A program made the position numbers and the translations under genes. From NCBI RefSeq assembly GCF_008831285.2, contig NC_045150.1, forward strand, positions 16,553,362-16,617,361: 64,000 nt of DNA, read 5' to 3'. Below, piece by piece: positions 11,646-23,344 of the stretch (the stretch's first letter is position 1; every line of letters begins with the position of its first letter). The stretch is from Nymphaea colorata (taxonomy: Eukaryota; Streptophyta; Magnoliopsida; Nymphaeales; Nymphaeaceae). Under the pieces are notes generated by a model. It saw only the letters and a program-made list of their open reading frames with translations. It did not search any database and was not told where the DNA came from.

Positions 11646-12113
11646 CGTCGGACTTGGAGAAAACAAAATCTGTTTTTTCTATGGTTGTGAAGTTCCAACC
11701 TTGACTGCCGCCGCCGCTACCACCGTCGCCGTCGCTACCACCACCGCCGCCGCTGCCCTTGCTGTGCCGCCGCTGTCGCCGCACCGTGACCGTGACCACC
11801 GCCGCTGTCGCCGCACCGTGGCCACGTGACTGCCTCCGTCGCTGCCCTGTCGTGGCTGTGACCGCTGCTGCGTCGCTGGTGTCGTGACTGCCGACGCCAA
11901 CGTCTCTGCTGACGCCTCTGCCAATGCCGACGTCCGACGCCGTCACCTCTTCTCGGCGCGCGCTGCCAAGCGCCGCCCTCTGCTTCCGCCGCGTCCTGCT
12001 GCTTCCGCTGCTCCCGCCGCTTCCGCTGTTGATCCCCGACTGCGTCATCTCACCTCTTCTCTAGGTTACTGCTGCTGTGTGTGTTCTTTGGCAGCCACTT
12101 CTACCTGGTGATC
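11646..12113 (+). other. Copia leader with GCC/CCG trinucleotide runs
   Basis: GC-rich untranslated leader between the primer site and the gag ATG, dominated by GCCGCCGCT, CACCGCCGC and TGCTGCTTCCGCTG runs. Alanine- or serine/glycine-rich frames here on both strands are by-products of the repeats. It contrasts sharply with the AT-rich surroundings. Confidence 0.85.
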
Positions 12114-14438
12114 ATGGCTGACTCGTCTTCTTCTTCAGTCAACACTACTCTACCTGATGTTGTGTCTGCGCGGACTGATCATGTACCGGTTCAAGTTACC
12201 ACCATTCAACTTACCAAGGAGAACTATTCCCGATGGTCTGCTGCGATTACCATGGGGATTGCTGGGCAAGGACGCATTGCCTATGTGAATGGGAGAAAGG
12301 TTGAACCTGCTGCAGATAGTCTGGCTTGGGATACATGGTTTCTTGAAGACAACCAGGTCAAAACCTGGATTGTCAATTCAGTGTCCCCGGATATCCAACC
12401 CCTCATTCTTCGTAAGAAGATTGCAAGGGATATGTGGATTATTTTGGAGCAGATGTATGGCCAAAAGAAAAGGAAAGTTCGTGTGTATCAACTTATGAAG
12501 GATGTGTATTCCCTGCGACAAGGTGCTCTCTCGGTTGCAGACTTTTATGCAGCATTAAAATCTAAGTGGGAGGACCTTGACTATCACTCTGATATTCCAT
12601 GGAGGTGTCCTCACGACCAGATGCAGTACATGACTGATAAATGGGAAAACAGGGTATTCCTTTTCTTATCCGGACTGAATGATGACTTTGAAAATATAAG
12701 GAGTCAGATTCTTAACTCTGACGAATCATTTAGTATTGAAGATGTCTATTCCCGTGTTGAAGCTGAAGAACAGAGAAGGCTGCTCTCTAGTGGACGAAAG
12801 GCGGAAGAACAGTCTGCCTATGTTAGCCGTGCCCCTGTGGGAACTCCTCGTTCTTCCCGAAAATGTACACATTGCAAAAAACTTGGTCATACTAGGGATT
12901 TTTGTTGGGACCTATATCTAGAGAAGAAGGATAGTAGGGGGAGGTCTTCGAGTGGGAAGAAGCCTGTATCGTCTGCAACAAGTCTGAGTCATGGGAAAGG
13001 TTCTATTTCTGCAGAGCAGATTCGTGAGCTACGAGCATATTTGAGCAAGATTGATGTTGGTCAAACAGATACACCAGATGAGGTGAAGATCAATCAGGCA
13101 TTGGCTGTTTTAGGGGGAGAATGTACTTCTTATATGGGTGAATGGATTGTTGACAGCGGTGCCACTCATCACATGACTGGCAACCCCAAGCTTTTCCATG
13201 ACTACAAGCTATCCTCGGGAAAGGAACGTGTGTCCCTTGCCGATGGTTCCTTTACTTCTGTGGCAGGGAATGGGAGTCTTTCCTTGTTAAATAATTTTTT
13301 AGTTCATGATGCCTTACATGTTCCTCATCTTCCCTTAAATTTGTTATCTGTTAGTAAGATTACCAAGGAACTGAAGTGTGAGCTTATATTTTCTGAAAAA
13401 CGTTGTGTTTTGCAGGACTTGGTGACAGGGAAGAGGATTGGGATTGGTTTGGTGTCTGATGGGCTGTATCGGCTTCCTATACGCGTTGTCACAGCTCTTA
13501 TGTCAGCAGTCAGCAGAACAGAGAAGAAGGAGGAAGAGTATCGTCAGTTATTTTTGTTTTGGCATGAACGCCTTGGTCATCTCCCATTTGGGATTTTGAA
13601 ACATTTGTTCCCTGAACTATGTTCTAGTTTAAACATTTCCATGTTATCATGTGATGTGTGTCAGTTTGCGAAGCATGTTAGAGCTTCTTATCCAATTTCA
13701 AATAGTCATTCTAATAAAGCTTTCTCATTGGTTCATTCTGATGTGTGGGGGCCTTCGGGCATTCATTCTCGTGGTGGTTTTCAATACTTTATAACTTTTA
13801 TAGATGATTATTCAAGGTGTACCTTTGTGTATTTGTTGAAAGATCGTAGTGAGGTGCCTCACATTATTGAAACTTTCATCCTCCTAGTGGAAAACCAGTA
13901 TGGAAATTCTGTCAAGACTTTTCGGTCTGATAATGCTCGTGAATATCTGTGTCTCACTGTTGAAGAATTCTTTCGAAAGAGGGGGATTGTTCATGAGACA
14001 TCCTGTAGTTATACCCCCCTTCAAAATGGGGTGGCTGAGAGGAAAAATCGTCAGTTGCTCAATGTCACCCGAGCCATACTGTTCCAAAGAAATCTCCCAA
14101 AATACTATTGGGGTGATGCAATCCTTACTAGTGTCTACTTGATTAATCGCATGCCTAGTCGTGTGCTAAAGGGTCGTACTCCCTACTCTATGCTTCCAGG
14201 GAGTAGTCAACCTTTTTATCTTCCTCCTCGAGTCTTTGGATGTGTGTGTTTCATACATAACCACAGCCCCAATGTGAAAAAACTTGATCCCAAATCTATT
14301 AAGGGCATCTTTCTTGGGTATTCTTCCACTCAAAAAAGTTATAAATGTCTAGATCCCACCACTGGTCGTCTTCACATTACCAAAGATGTCACATTCTTGG
14401 AACATGTCTCTTATTTTGGTGAGAATTCTCTTCAGGGG

Positions 14439-14954
14439 GAGAAATTAATGTCTAAGGAAGAGTATTCTCCCACACAGGAAATTCAGTTTACAAACTTTAT
14501 GGATTACAGGCGTGAAGAGAATCCTGTTGCCAAGGTGCGTGGCAAAGATGAAGATGGCAAAGATGAAGAGGGGACGACTACTGATGTACATAAACAGGAG
14601 AAGGAGGGAGAGCATCCTATGGTGACAGAACAAGAGGGTAATCGTATGTTTGGACAGGTGTATTCCAGGAAAAAAGCTTGTACTGACAAGGTGATTGAGA
14701 AATTAATGTCTAAGGAAGAGTATTCTCCCACACTGGAAATTCAGTTTACAGACTTTATGGATTACAGGCGTGAAGAGAATCCTGTTGCCAAGGTGCGTGG
14801 CAAAGATGAAGATGGCAAAGATGAAGAGGGGACGACTACTGATGTACATGAACAGGAGAAGGAGGGAGAGCATCCTATGGTGACAGAACAAGAGGGTAAT
14901 CGTATGTTTGGACAGGTGTATTCCAGGAGAAGAGCTTGTACTGACAAGGTGATT
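14439..14954 (+). repeat. In-frame 86-codon tandem duplication within pol
   Basis: 14439-14696 and 14697-14954 are near-identical 258-bp units (about five base differences), each encoding a charged, acidic/lysine-rich linker that begins EKLMSKEEYSPT. The unit length is a multiple of three, so the frame survives. It lies in the variable linker between the integrase C-terminus and RT. Confidence 0.95.
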
Positions 14955-16718
14955 GATGATGAGGAGGTTACACCGAATCCCAATCCTACTTCTTCCTTGG
15001 ATGATCCAAGTCGTGTTCAGAAGCAAGATGTTGGAAGAGAAATTCAGACTGGAAAAGAAAAGGAGGATCTTCCTATTACCTTGAGAAAGGGGGTCAGGTC
15101 ATGTACCCAGCACCCTATTGGTAACTTCGTATCTTACTCTAGATTGAGCACTGACTATAAATGTTTTGTATCCTCCTTGGCTGTGGTTGTGATTCCCAGG
15201 AATGCTACAGAGGCTCAGGGTGACACTAAGTAGTCTCATGCAATGAAAGAAGAGATGGAAGCTTTAGACAGAAATCAGACATGGGAGGTGGTTGATATTC
15301 CTGAAGCAGCCCACTTGGTTGGGTCGAAGTGGGTCTACACTGTTAAGTACAAACCAGATGGGAGCATTGAGAGGTACAAAGCACGATTGGTGGCCAAGGG
15401 GTTCAGTCAGAAATATGGGATCGACTACTTAGAGACGTTTGCTCCTGTTGCAAAGATGAAGACGGTTAGAGTTATTATTTCATTGGCGGTGCTGAAGGGT
15501 TGGGAGATGTGCCAACTTGATGTAAAAAATGCCTTTCTCAATGGAGATCTTGAAGAGGAAGTGTACATGTGCATGCCACCAGTTTTGAGAAGCCTGGAAA
15601 ATGCTGTAAATTGAAGAAAGCTTTGTATGGGCTGAAACAGTCTCCTCGAGCATGGTTTGAACGGCTCAGACTTGTTATGAAGAAACATGGCTACAAACAA
15701 GGAAATGGAGATCATACCCTGTTTGTAAAGAGAAGAGAGAGTAAAGTTACTCTACTATTGGTTTATGTTGATGATATGATTGTTACAGGTGATGATAAGG
15801 AAGAGATAGCAAGATTAAAGGGTTTACTATCTACTGAATTCGATCTAAAAGATCTTGGTAAGCTGAAGTATTTTCTGGGTATTGAAATTGCTAGATCAGG
15901 TACAACTCTTGTACTTAATCAAAGGAAGTATACCCTGGATCTACTAAAGGAGACAGGAAAACTGGGATGACCAGCCTCTACTCCTATAGATGCTGGGCAT
16001 AAACTTGGTAGCAAAGATGGAGAACTATTGTGTGAAGAAGCTAAAGGGAGATATCAACGTCTAGTTGGCAAACTGATTTATCTCACTCTGACTAGACCTG
16101 ATATCACATTTGCTGTAAATGTGATGAGCCAGTTCATGCATGCACCTACAGATATGCACTTGAAGGCTGTGGATAGAATTTTGTGCTACTTGAAGAAGAA
16201 TCCCGGAAAGGGACTTCTATATGTGCAACAAAGATCTATTGAAGTTGAAGGGTATTCTGATGCAGACTGGGCAGGCTGTGTTGACACCAGAAGATCTACT
16301 TCAGGATACTGCGTCTACTTGGGGGGAAATTTAGTTGTTTGGAGAAGCAAGAGACAAGATGTGTGTTCCCGCTCGAGTGCAGAGGCTGAATATAGGGTTG
16401 TGGCTACTGGGGTATCAGAATTGTTATGGCTGAAGATCTTACTGACAGATATTGGAATAGAGATTGAAGGGCCTATGAGGATGTATTGTGATAACAAGTC
16501 TGCAATTAACTTGGCTAACAACCCGGTTCTTCATGATCGAACAAAGCATGTGGAGATCGACCGTCACTTCATCAGAGAAAGAATTGATGCTAAGGAATTA
16601 ACGCTACCATACATGAAGTCTGAAGACCAAACTACTGATGTCCTAACCAAGGCCTTAAGTGTAACTCCATTTGAGAGAAATGTATCCAAGTTGGGCATGT
16701 TTGATATGTATGCCCAAC

Positions 16719-16729
16719 TTGAGGGGGAG
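16719..16729 (+). promoter_or_regulatory. Copia polypurine tract
   Basis: TTGAGGGGGAG ends at the base before the 3' LTR (TGTTGACGGG at 16730). It primes plus-strand synthesis in LTR retrotransposons. Confidence 0.9.
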
Positions 16730-18058
16730 TGTTGACGGGTTTTGTTGTTCGGGTCTGGATCCGTACCCGATCCGGTTTGTCCTAATTAGGACTACTTATA
16801 CTTCTGTAAACCCTAATATTTGTGTTAATGAAGTGTTGAAGAGAGAGAGTGTCTGGAGGCTAGTGGGCACCAGACCTCCTCACCTGTGGTTTTTCTTCCC
16901 TCGAGTTGAGGGTTTTCCACGTTACATCTGTGTGCTTTCTTCTACTCTCGTGCACATTTTGTTTCTTCATTGACCATTAGAGATAATGCGCGCAATCGTG
17001 CCACTCACAATACGTTTCAACATTCTAGACAAACAATAAACAAATATGTCAATTTTGTCCTACAAGCAATATGTGTATTAGGTAAGGATTATATTTGGCG
17101 GCCCAACAATGACATGCCAACTAGTATTCGACGATATGAACAGTTCTTCTTATATTTTTAGGTGATTTCATAATCATACTCTCACCATAACATATATAAG
17201 ATGTCTAACTTGCATATATACATATAGGATTGTTTAGGAGCAATTGATAGCACTCATGCACCTGCATGGGTATCAACATCAAATCAAACAAGATTTTGCA
17301 TAGAAAATGAGTCATCTCTCAAAATATTATGGCTATAGTTGGATTCGAAACTCAATTCCACTATGTCATGCTAAGATGGTAAGGAAGTGAGACAGACTCA
17401 AGAATACTACTATACAATACAATTGATCATCTAACCGACCCATTTGTTGTGCCACAAGGTAAGTAATTCCATCAAAATTGCATACATTTATATAGGCAAT
17501 CAACAAAGTTTGTAGAATTTATGTTGACTTATAGAAAAATATTATCCTTCTGATTGGGGGGGTGTTATACAAACATTGTTGGTTTGCTAACACCTTATCA
17601 GGGGTATTGTTATCATATGTCCTGAGTTTAACGCACCTAAGGCACACACACCTAAAACTCTCAAAGAATTATTCAGCCATAGACATTCATCACTCTGACA
17701 CGTAGTAGAAGGAAATTTTGGCATGTTGAAAGAACAGTCAAATATTGAAAATTCAAGTGCAATATCCATTTCAAAAACAAGTTCAAATTGTTTTTACTAC
17801 ATATGTACATAATTTCATAATTGAACAAAATCATAATGCTGAGCAATTTGTTGATGAAGATGCTCTATCGAATGATAATGGTTTTGTGAACCTGAAATTG
17901 CAAGACAAACACATTAACGAGAAAGCAACAATTCGATAAAAACAGCTATAACAACTCAAATTTTTACAAATTATCAATTGAATGGTAAGTTTGTTTATCA
18001 ATTAATGATATTTGCATGTGTATGTTTGACATCTATTTCGTTTTGAATAGGGCAACAC

Positions 18059-18320
18059 AGTTGACGCCTCGCCAGAAGTACTATGTGGTGTTCAAAGGAA
18101 GGTTGCGAGACATATATGATAATTGGGAGCAATGAGAACCTTGAGTATATTGATACAAGGGTGTTATCTTTAGATCATTTGATACTTTTGAAGCAGCTGA
18201 CGAAGTATCTCAACATAAAGTATGGCAAGCAAGTAGATAGGCCTACTGAAACTGACAATGTCATCGCAAAGCAAAAACTACAAGATATGAAGTTTATTGA
18301 ACAGAAGTGTAACCACAAAT
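18059..18320 (+). pseudogene. RNase H1 N-terminal (hybrid-binding/viroplasmin-like) domain relic
   Basis: In one frame 18068-18130 gives TPRQKYYVVFKGRLRDIYDN, followed by W, the signature of the Cauli_VI/RNase H1 hybrid-binding domain (YYVVFKGR..GIY..W). Shifted frames continue with YKGVIFRSFDTFEAADEV, matching the expected YKG..YKSF.T..EA. Stops near 18134 break the frame. This domain binds RNA-DNA hybrids. It follows the Harbinger transposase on the same strand by about 220 bp, so it may be a third element-borne gene or a captured host fragment. Confidence 0.7.
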
Positions 18321-18419
18321 GTTGGATTAATTGTTTTGTGATTAATTGTTTTTTTGTTGGATTTGTACTTGTTAGACTCATATACAAGATGGGTATTGGT
18401 CTATTGTACCTGAACTAAC

Positions 18420-19355
18420 AGTATAGATGGTAAGTGGTAACTCATATGTTGGACAATATATTGGTCTTGAAATAGATTGTATAGTTTTGATACATGTTAT
18501 GTATTTTGCTTTATGGATATGTAGTGTTAATTTGCGTGCATTTTGTTAATTGGTGTGCATTTGTTAGTGTTTGATATGTTATTGAATTATGTAGATTTAT
18601 CATGTACTTGTTGACATTATTCTGTGTTGAGCTTCAACTGCATGAATCTATATGTTGAGTATTACCTTCTGATCGATCAACAAACATGGTGAATTGCTTT
18701 TATTGGTAAAGCATATGAAATTTCTATAATATTGGTATTATGATGAACTTTTTGGATACATATTTATCGATCTTATTTGTTCTTGTGCAGGTTGGACGTG
18801 AGATGGTTTTTAAATTCTTGACTAGATATTACTTGAAGGGTGATGCTTCAACTGAAGAAGATACCCTACTATAGGCGATTAAATCATGAGCTCTTTGGCT
18901 GTAACGAATCAAACTCAGAATTTTGTAGGTCTGTTGTCATTTTTTGAATGTCAAATCAATAAATGCTTGTTGATATTACTGCCACATTGTTGTGGAGTTC
19001 TAGACAAGTTTACTTCCATGGCTGTGAATTTCTGGCAATGGATGTTATAATCTTACCACATCTTGTAACAATTGGCTAGGGGTCTGGCCTTAAATGCAGT
19101 CCATCCTTAGCAATATTTCATCTCTACATTTCACGCCCCAATTTGAATTCATCGTAATCTACTTAACATCATTCCTTATTGTTATCATCATACCACATCT
19201 CTACTTCCGCTTCTACCCTGCCAAACATAGATAACCATGGAGAAGCGTATTTTCCACCACCAACTGTCTCACGTATTCTACCTGTGAAAGAGATTGTAAT
19301 ATCAAATATTCTCTATTTGCCAACCCTTAGAAACTTTCTAGGATGAAATTTTCTT
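18420..19355. other. Unassigned AT-rich DNA
   Basis: Probably includes the unrecognised right end of the Harbinger element and the 3' tail of a gypsy element ending at 19371. No TIR matching the left side was found. Confidence 0.35.
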
Positions 19356-19975
19356 AAAGGAAGGAGGAAATGTAACACCGGCCTGCTTTTCAGGTTCATG
19401 CAGTTTCGTTTTCTTTCTTGCCCTTTGTAGCAGTTATTCATATTCAAATTTGAATTACTTACATTTCTTAGAGCTATGACATTTGTCTATGCACAAGGCT
19501 TGGTTGGAAGAGCAGGATCTCGGCCATCTAACGGCCCAAGTTAGGAGAAAATCACAGACTGTGTGTGTTAGCTCAATAAGACCTGGTTGTAATTGGGGGA
19601 CACAAAAATACAATTCCTTGAAAGATAAGGGCAAAGGTGTAATTTGCAAAGACATGCTTGAAATTGTTGTCAAAGGTAAGGAATAAATTATCCAATATCT
19701 AGTGACGATATTAATGAACAGATATAACTAATTAATGCGGCATTTAGCTTAAGTAATCACTGAATTAAATAATAAAATTTAAATCATTTAACCATAGGTG
19801 TTGCCCTTACAAGGGAACACCAGGGCGAAGTTCTAATATAAATAAAAAAGGGGACACGGCTGGCGCAAACTTGGGGAAGAAGAGAGAGAGAGACCTCAAA
19901 ACAATCATCGCACCCGCATCTTAAAACAATGACCAGACCACAGTGAACAGCTTGCCCTCTAATGCCATGAAGGTA
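19356..19975 (+). mobile_element. Gypsy-type polypurine tract and LTR fragment
   Basis: The purine run AAAGGAAGGAGGAAA (19356-19370) is followed at once by TGTAACACCGGCC, a common gypsy LTR start. About 490 bp further on lies TATAAATAAAAAAGGGG, a plausible LTR TATA box, followed by purine-rich sequence. The LTR end and a primer-binding site were not found, so this is a solo or truncated LTR. Confidence 0.5.
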
Positions 19976-19976
19976 G

Positions 19977-20235
19977 GGGTGGCCATCAGGCTGGGCTGGG
20001 CCGGCCCGACTAGTTCAGTTTGGGTTCAGCCTTGCCTGGTTTATTTTTAATAACAAAATTTTAAATATATTGTATTATATACATATACATGTACATATAT
20101 TGTAACGAAAAATTACAAAAATTATTAAAATTAATAAGAAAATTTTATGGGGCCCAGTCAGGTTCAGCCAGGGCCCGGGCACGGCCCTGCCCATTTAAAT
20201 TTGGGCCCGGGCAGGACTGAGGCAGCTTTCATGGC
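19977..20235. mobile_element. Remnant of a GGGCCCGGGC-rich hAT-like MITE
   Basis: Starts TAGGGGTGGCCATCAGGC, a hAT-like end, followed by GCTGGGCTGGGCCGGCCC words, an AT-rich middle and then GGGCCCGGGCAGG words. The layout mirrors the GAGCTCGA family with a different repeat word. The right terminus is not recognisable. Confidence 0.45.
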
Positions 20236-20640
20236 TCCGCCGCGACCCGCTGCACCCCAGTCTTACATGAAGATGCAAGATTTGGCTCTGGGAATTGCTT
20301 TCCTCTCCCAAATCCATATTCAAACGGGGTTCATCATGCGTTTCTTCTTGAAGGACACGCCTTCCGATCTTGGAACAGGAGTTTGTCTTGGCTTTTGAGG
20401 CATAGAAGAACCTATGAGGAGAAAAGATATTAACTGATTACTTAAAAATCTTTCATATTCAATGGCTATTTGAAAAATGGAATAATTTGCAAAGGCACAT
20501 GGGAAAGCTGCCGTTAGGCCCATAATTAGACAGAATTTCTTTTCTTTGGAAAAGCTAAATGTTTTCCTTTTCTCTTTTTTTTTGCCAAGAAACTAGTAAA
20601 AGAATTTTTCTCTCTCCCTCTCTGACTTGTATTCTGTCTA
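20236..20640. other. Unassigned stretch
   Basis: No domain or element recognised. The reading frame at 20320-20523 on the minus strand has no recognisable features. Confidence 0.3.
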
Positions 20641-20888
20641 AGGATGTGAGTTGTTCAATTTGGATCAGAGTCACTCTTTGCCAAATTCAACTCATCAGAT
20701 TTTACAATTGGATTGAAACTTGGATTCCTTTTTTTATTTCAAATAAGCAAAGGAAACAAACCACTGAACCATGAGAAAGGAATTGTTTTGAGAAAAAAAA
20801 AATTCCATTCTTCTTAAACATGAGAAACATTTTACATTCCATTCCATACTGAACCATGAGAAACATTTTACAAACCACTTGGATTCCT

Positions 20889-20919
<31 letters not shown>

Positions 20920-21010
20920 TAGAGATGTAAATAGTTTGAATTCCGATCAGATCCAATCTTTACCAAATTTAACTCATCAGATCCTACAGTTGTATCCGGA
21001 CTTTGGACTC
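20641..21010. repeat. Diverged direct duplication with (CT)n tract
   Basis: 20641-20723 and 20921-21005 are related copies sharing CTTTGCCAAATTCAACTCATCAG-like sequence, each preceded by a CT-rich tract (pure CT at 20888-20915). Between them ACCATGAGAAACATTTTACA-type words recur two or three times. The second copy's start, AGAGATGTAAAT, resembles hAT MITE ends. Confidence 0.6.
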
Positions 21011-21239
21011 AATTTATGTTTTAAAAAGTGAATTCAAATCCGACTAACATAAATTCTGACATTTTTGCGCATTTTATCGAATCTCACTTGGATAATGTCT
21101 CGAATTCAGTTAAGAAATTGCATGTCAAATTCCAATTTGATTGGTAGTCGAACCTTAATTAATTTCTTTATCAAATTCAGCTAAATAGCTAAATAAAATC
21201 AAATCTGATCGATAATCAGACATATCCGACTCGTTCACG

Positions 21240-21560
21240 TGTCCGTATTTTATGTGTCTCCCGGTCCAACTGGCAAATTTATCGGCTGCAAGCCTCTCCT
21301 TTTCCGTCTGCTTTTCCGTGTCTCTTTCTTTCAGGTCATTTGCTCGTCTTCGCCGCTCTTTCGCCGCCTCTTTCCTCCTTTCTCTTCGCACTCTTCCATC
21401 TACTTCTCTCCAACTTTTTTCTCGTTTCTCGTTTCTTCTACCGGAAAAGATTCACAATCAAGGACTTCGCAGAGGTGAAGGATTCCACCCTCGATGTTTT
21501 CTCGTTACCTTCTTCTGTTTGGGAATTAACTGATTACAAATTAGGTGCTTGTTTTTGTTA
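21240..21560 (+). other. GC-richer, CT-rich block; possible first exon or 5' UTR of an unknown gene
   Basis: Composition jumps above the surroundings, with a pyrimidine-rich leader (21290-21430) and then a frame reading KRFTIKDFAEVKDSTLDVF up to a possible donor at about 21544. Plant 5' UTRs often look like this. No homologous protein is recognised and no downstream exon could be joined confidently. Confidence 0.3.
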
Positions 21561-23344
21561 GTATTAGCAGGCTGCGCTCTTTGGTAAATATTTTTCTTCA
21601 GAGTTGGAAGTTGATTGTATCTTCGTGTTACTAAAATCGATGAGAAATAAATATAGTGTAGATGTGACTTCTCATTTCTTACCGATGCAAAATTTATTGA
21701 ATATGTGGTGCCTCTAGTTAAAGCACATAAAACTTAAAGTAAAAAACGGCCGGCTTCTGGATCTAACTCTGAGGCACGGTGAATGGCTGGCCAGCAAACC
21801 CAAAGTAAAGGATTTAGATAAACGGTAAAAATAGTAGCATGATAGCATCCTTTATTATGGTAAAATGTGAAATGTCATTAAGGAGACAGGTACACGCTGA
21901 GATCCAAAGATTTGATTTTCCATTATTTGTAGCCCTTTGGCCAATTTCTATTCGGGTCGTTTTAAAATGTAACTTCGAACATGGAAGGTCCAAATTCCTA
22001 GACTAGGAAAAAAAATGACCAAAAACGATGCTTTGATTAGATTTTATGAGGAACTAAAGTAAAAAATGTTAGTGTTTTAAATTTGTGAAAAATTGGCGTG
22101 TTAAAATGAAAAATCTAACTTGTGTGTCGGATTTCGATAGCATTTTCTGTGGGATTATGGGGTTTTAACCATATAATGTAATGTGCTGGACGCCCAAAGT
22201 TATAACTTAAAAAGAAAAAAACATTGTTAAAATCCTGTATGTTGAGTCGGGTTTAAAAGGATCACAATTCAAAAGTCTTATTTCTCTGTCCCAAAATCTA
22301 ATTTATATATCCAATATCAACACATTTTTGAAATTACAATAACATCTATGTAGTCAGATCTTTGAAAAAAAAAAGTGGAAGAGCCATGCCGCCGTAATAT
22401 TGTTCTCCAAACTAAATCTAATTTTCATACAGCATGTGGATGCATCGGGCTGTGTAGAGTTCGGAGCATCCGCACGGCTGGAGGATTTCAGGTTTTATAT
22501 ATATATATATATATACTAATCATTCTAGAGTGGTAAAACTATATATGGAAAGATCTTTCACACCATGTTGGTTCACTTGATGGTTGTTGATGATATTCAC
22601 TCCAAGTGACTTCCCCAGCAGATAATTGAAAATGAGAAAAAGCTTGAGACAAAAGAATTTAGGGCAATGAACACTAAACTTATGCAAATAATGCAACAAT
22701 TATTCACTATAACAATGTTTTGACAACCTTTTGCTACAAATGCTTCAGTTGTGTTTGAGTTTCGTGGCCTTTGTTCTGGTGTTTGTCTTATCCTTCTTCC
22801 ATTTCACCCTTTATCTTCTTCTTGGTGCTCCAGAAAATTAGTTACAAATGTGTCAAGTGGTGCAGCAGAGAATGCAGAAGAAGCAGTGTCGAGTATAAAG
22901 GAGGAGGTGAATGGACGAGAGGAGCAATACACAAGAAGGCTTAACAGCAAGTCAAAGAGTCTTAGACAGCCAAAGACGCCTTGAATGATACAATGAAAAT
23001 ACTCTTATACCAAATTGATGCAGGGAAACAGCTGCAGATAGTTCTAATACGAAATATGGTGTAGTGAATAGGACTTTTAGATCCTAAACTTTGCCGACAG
23101 CTGTAACTAAAAGGAAAAGAATGCAAATTTAAGAAGGTAACTGTTGAAAGTCAATCACATGAACAAGGCAATAAAGATTTCATCCAAGATTTCAAAAGCC
23201 GTTCCATATGTGTGCTTTAAGACGTTTTAAATAGGGAAAACAGTTTGCATACAAATGACTATTTTTTCTGTTTAAAGAGTTGTACTTTGTACTTGGAGGG
23301 AACATTTTTGAAACAGTTCTGAAATCTTAAATGAAATATTTCCT
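21561..23344. other. Unassigned AT-rich DNA with a (TA)n microsatellite
   Basis: (TA)n at 22496-22517. A plus-strand frame at 22751-22984 is lysine/glutamate-rich near its end but matches no family I know. Could be intronic to a gene starting near 21.3 kb. Confidence 0.3.

Larger units (their letters stand above)
12114..16735 (+). pseudogene. Copia Gag-Pol polyprotein gene, disabled
   Basis: The ATG at 12114 (ATCATGGCTGAC) is chosen because the upstream part of the frame has no ATG. Domains: UBN2-type Gag, CX2CX4HX4C zinc knuckle at residues ~250-263, protease IVDSGATHHM at ~345, integrase zinc region (H..H..C..C) at ~485-520, integrase core D (HSDVWGP), D (RSDNARE), E (VAERKN), then RT with YVDDM at 15764-15778, and RNase H with SDADWAG, SSAEAEYR and CDNKSA. 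Lesions: TAG at 15231-15233 before RT, a one-base deletion at about 15582, and TGA at 15968-15970. Otherwise the frame is well kept. The terminal stop lies just inside the 3' LTR. An 86-codon segment is duplicated between integrase and RT. Confidence 0.96.
11394..16969 (+). mobile_element. Complete Ty1/copia retrotransposon (5576 bp) with TSD TTGAC
   Basis: Two 240-bp LTRs (11394-11633, 16730-16969), both starting TGTTGACGGG, bracket a primer-binding site, a leader, a single gag-pol frame in copia order (gag, protease, integrase, RT, RNase H) and a polypurine tract. TTGAC directly flanks both outer ends. By eye the LTRs differ at 6 of 240 positions, so insertion was fairly recent. Pol carries two stops and a frameshift, so the copy is non-autonomous. 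It sits inside the older Harbinger transposase gene. Confidence 0.97.
11161..17840 (+). pseudogene. PIF/Harbinger (HARBI1-like) transposase relic, split by a copia insertion
   Basis: Homology is clear right of the copia element. From 16970 the frame reads TIRDNARNRATHN, then FQHSRQTINKYVN, LQAICVLGKDYI and, past an intron-like gap, DCLGAIDSTHAPAW with the first DDE aspartate. Later frames give NQTRFC, FNAPKAHTPK and HVVEGNFGMLKEQ with the catalytic glutamate. The second aspartate region (KYY...D...GY) is garbled near 17536. The 5' portion lies left of the insertion, about 11161-11388. TTGAC at 11389-11393 and 16970-16974 is the copia target duplication; joining the flanks restores the frame. 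Many stops and shifts are present on both sides. This DDE_Tnp_4 family cuts and pastes DNA at TWA sites. Confidence 0.82.

Noticed and set aside
11629-12048. Long Ser/Gly- and Ala-rich frames on both strands
   Set aside because: They come from GCC/CCG trinucleotide runs in the copia leader and have no domain.
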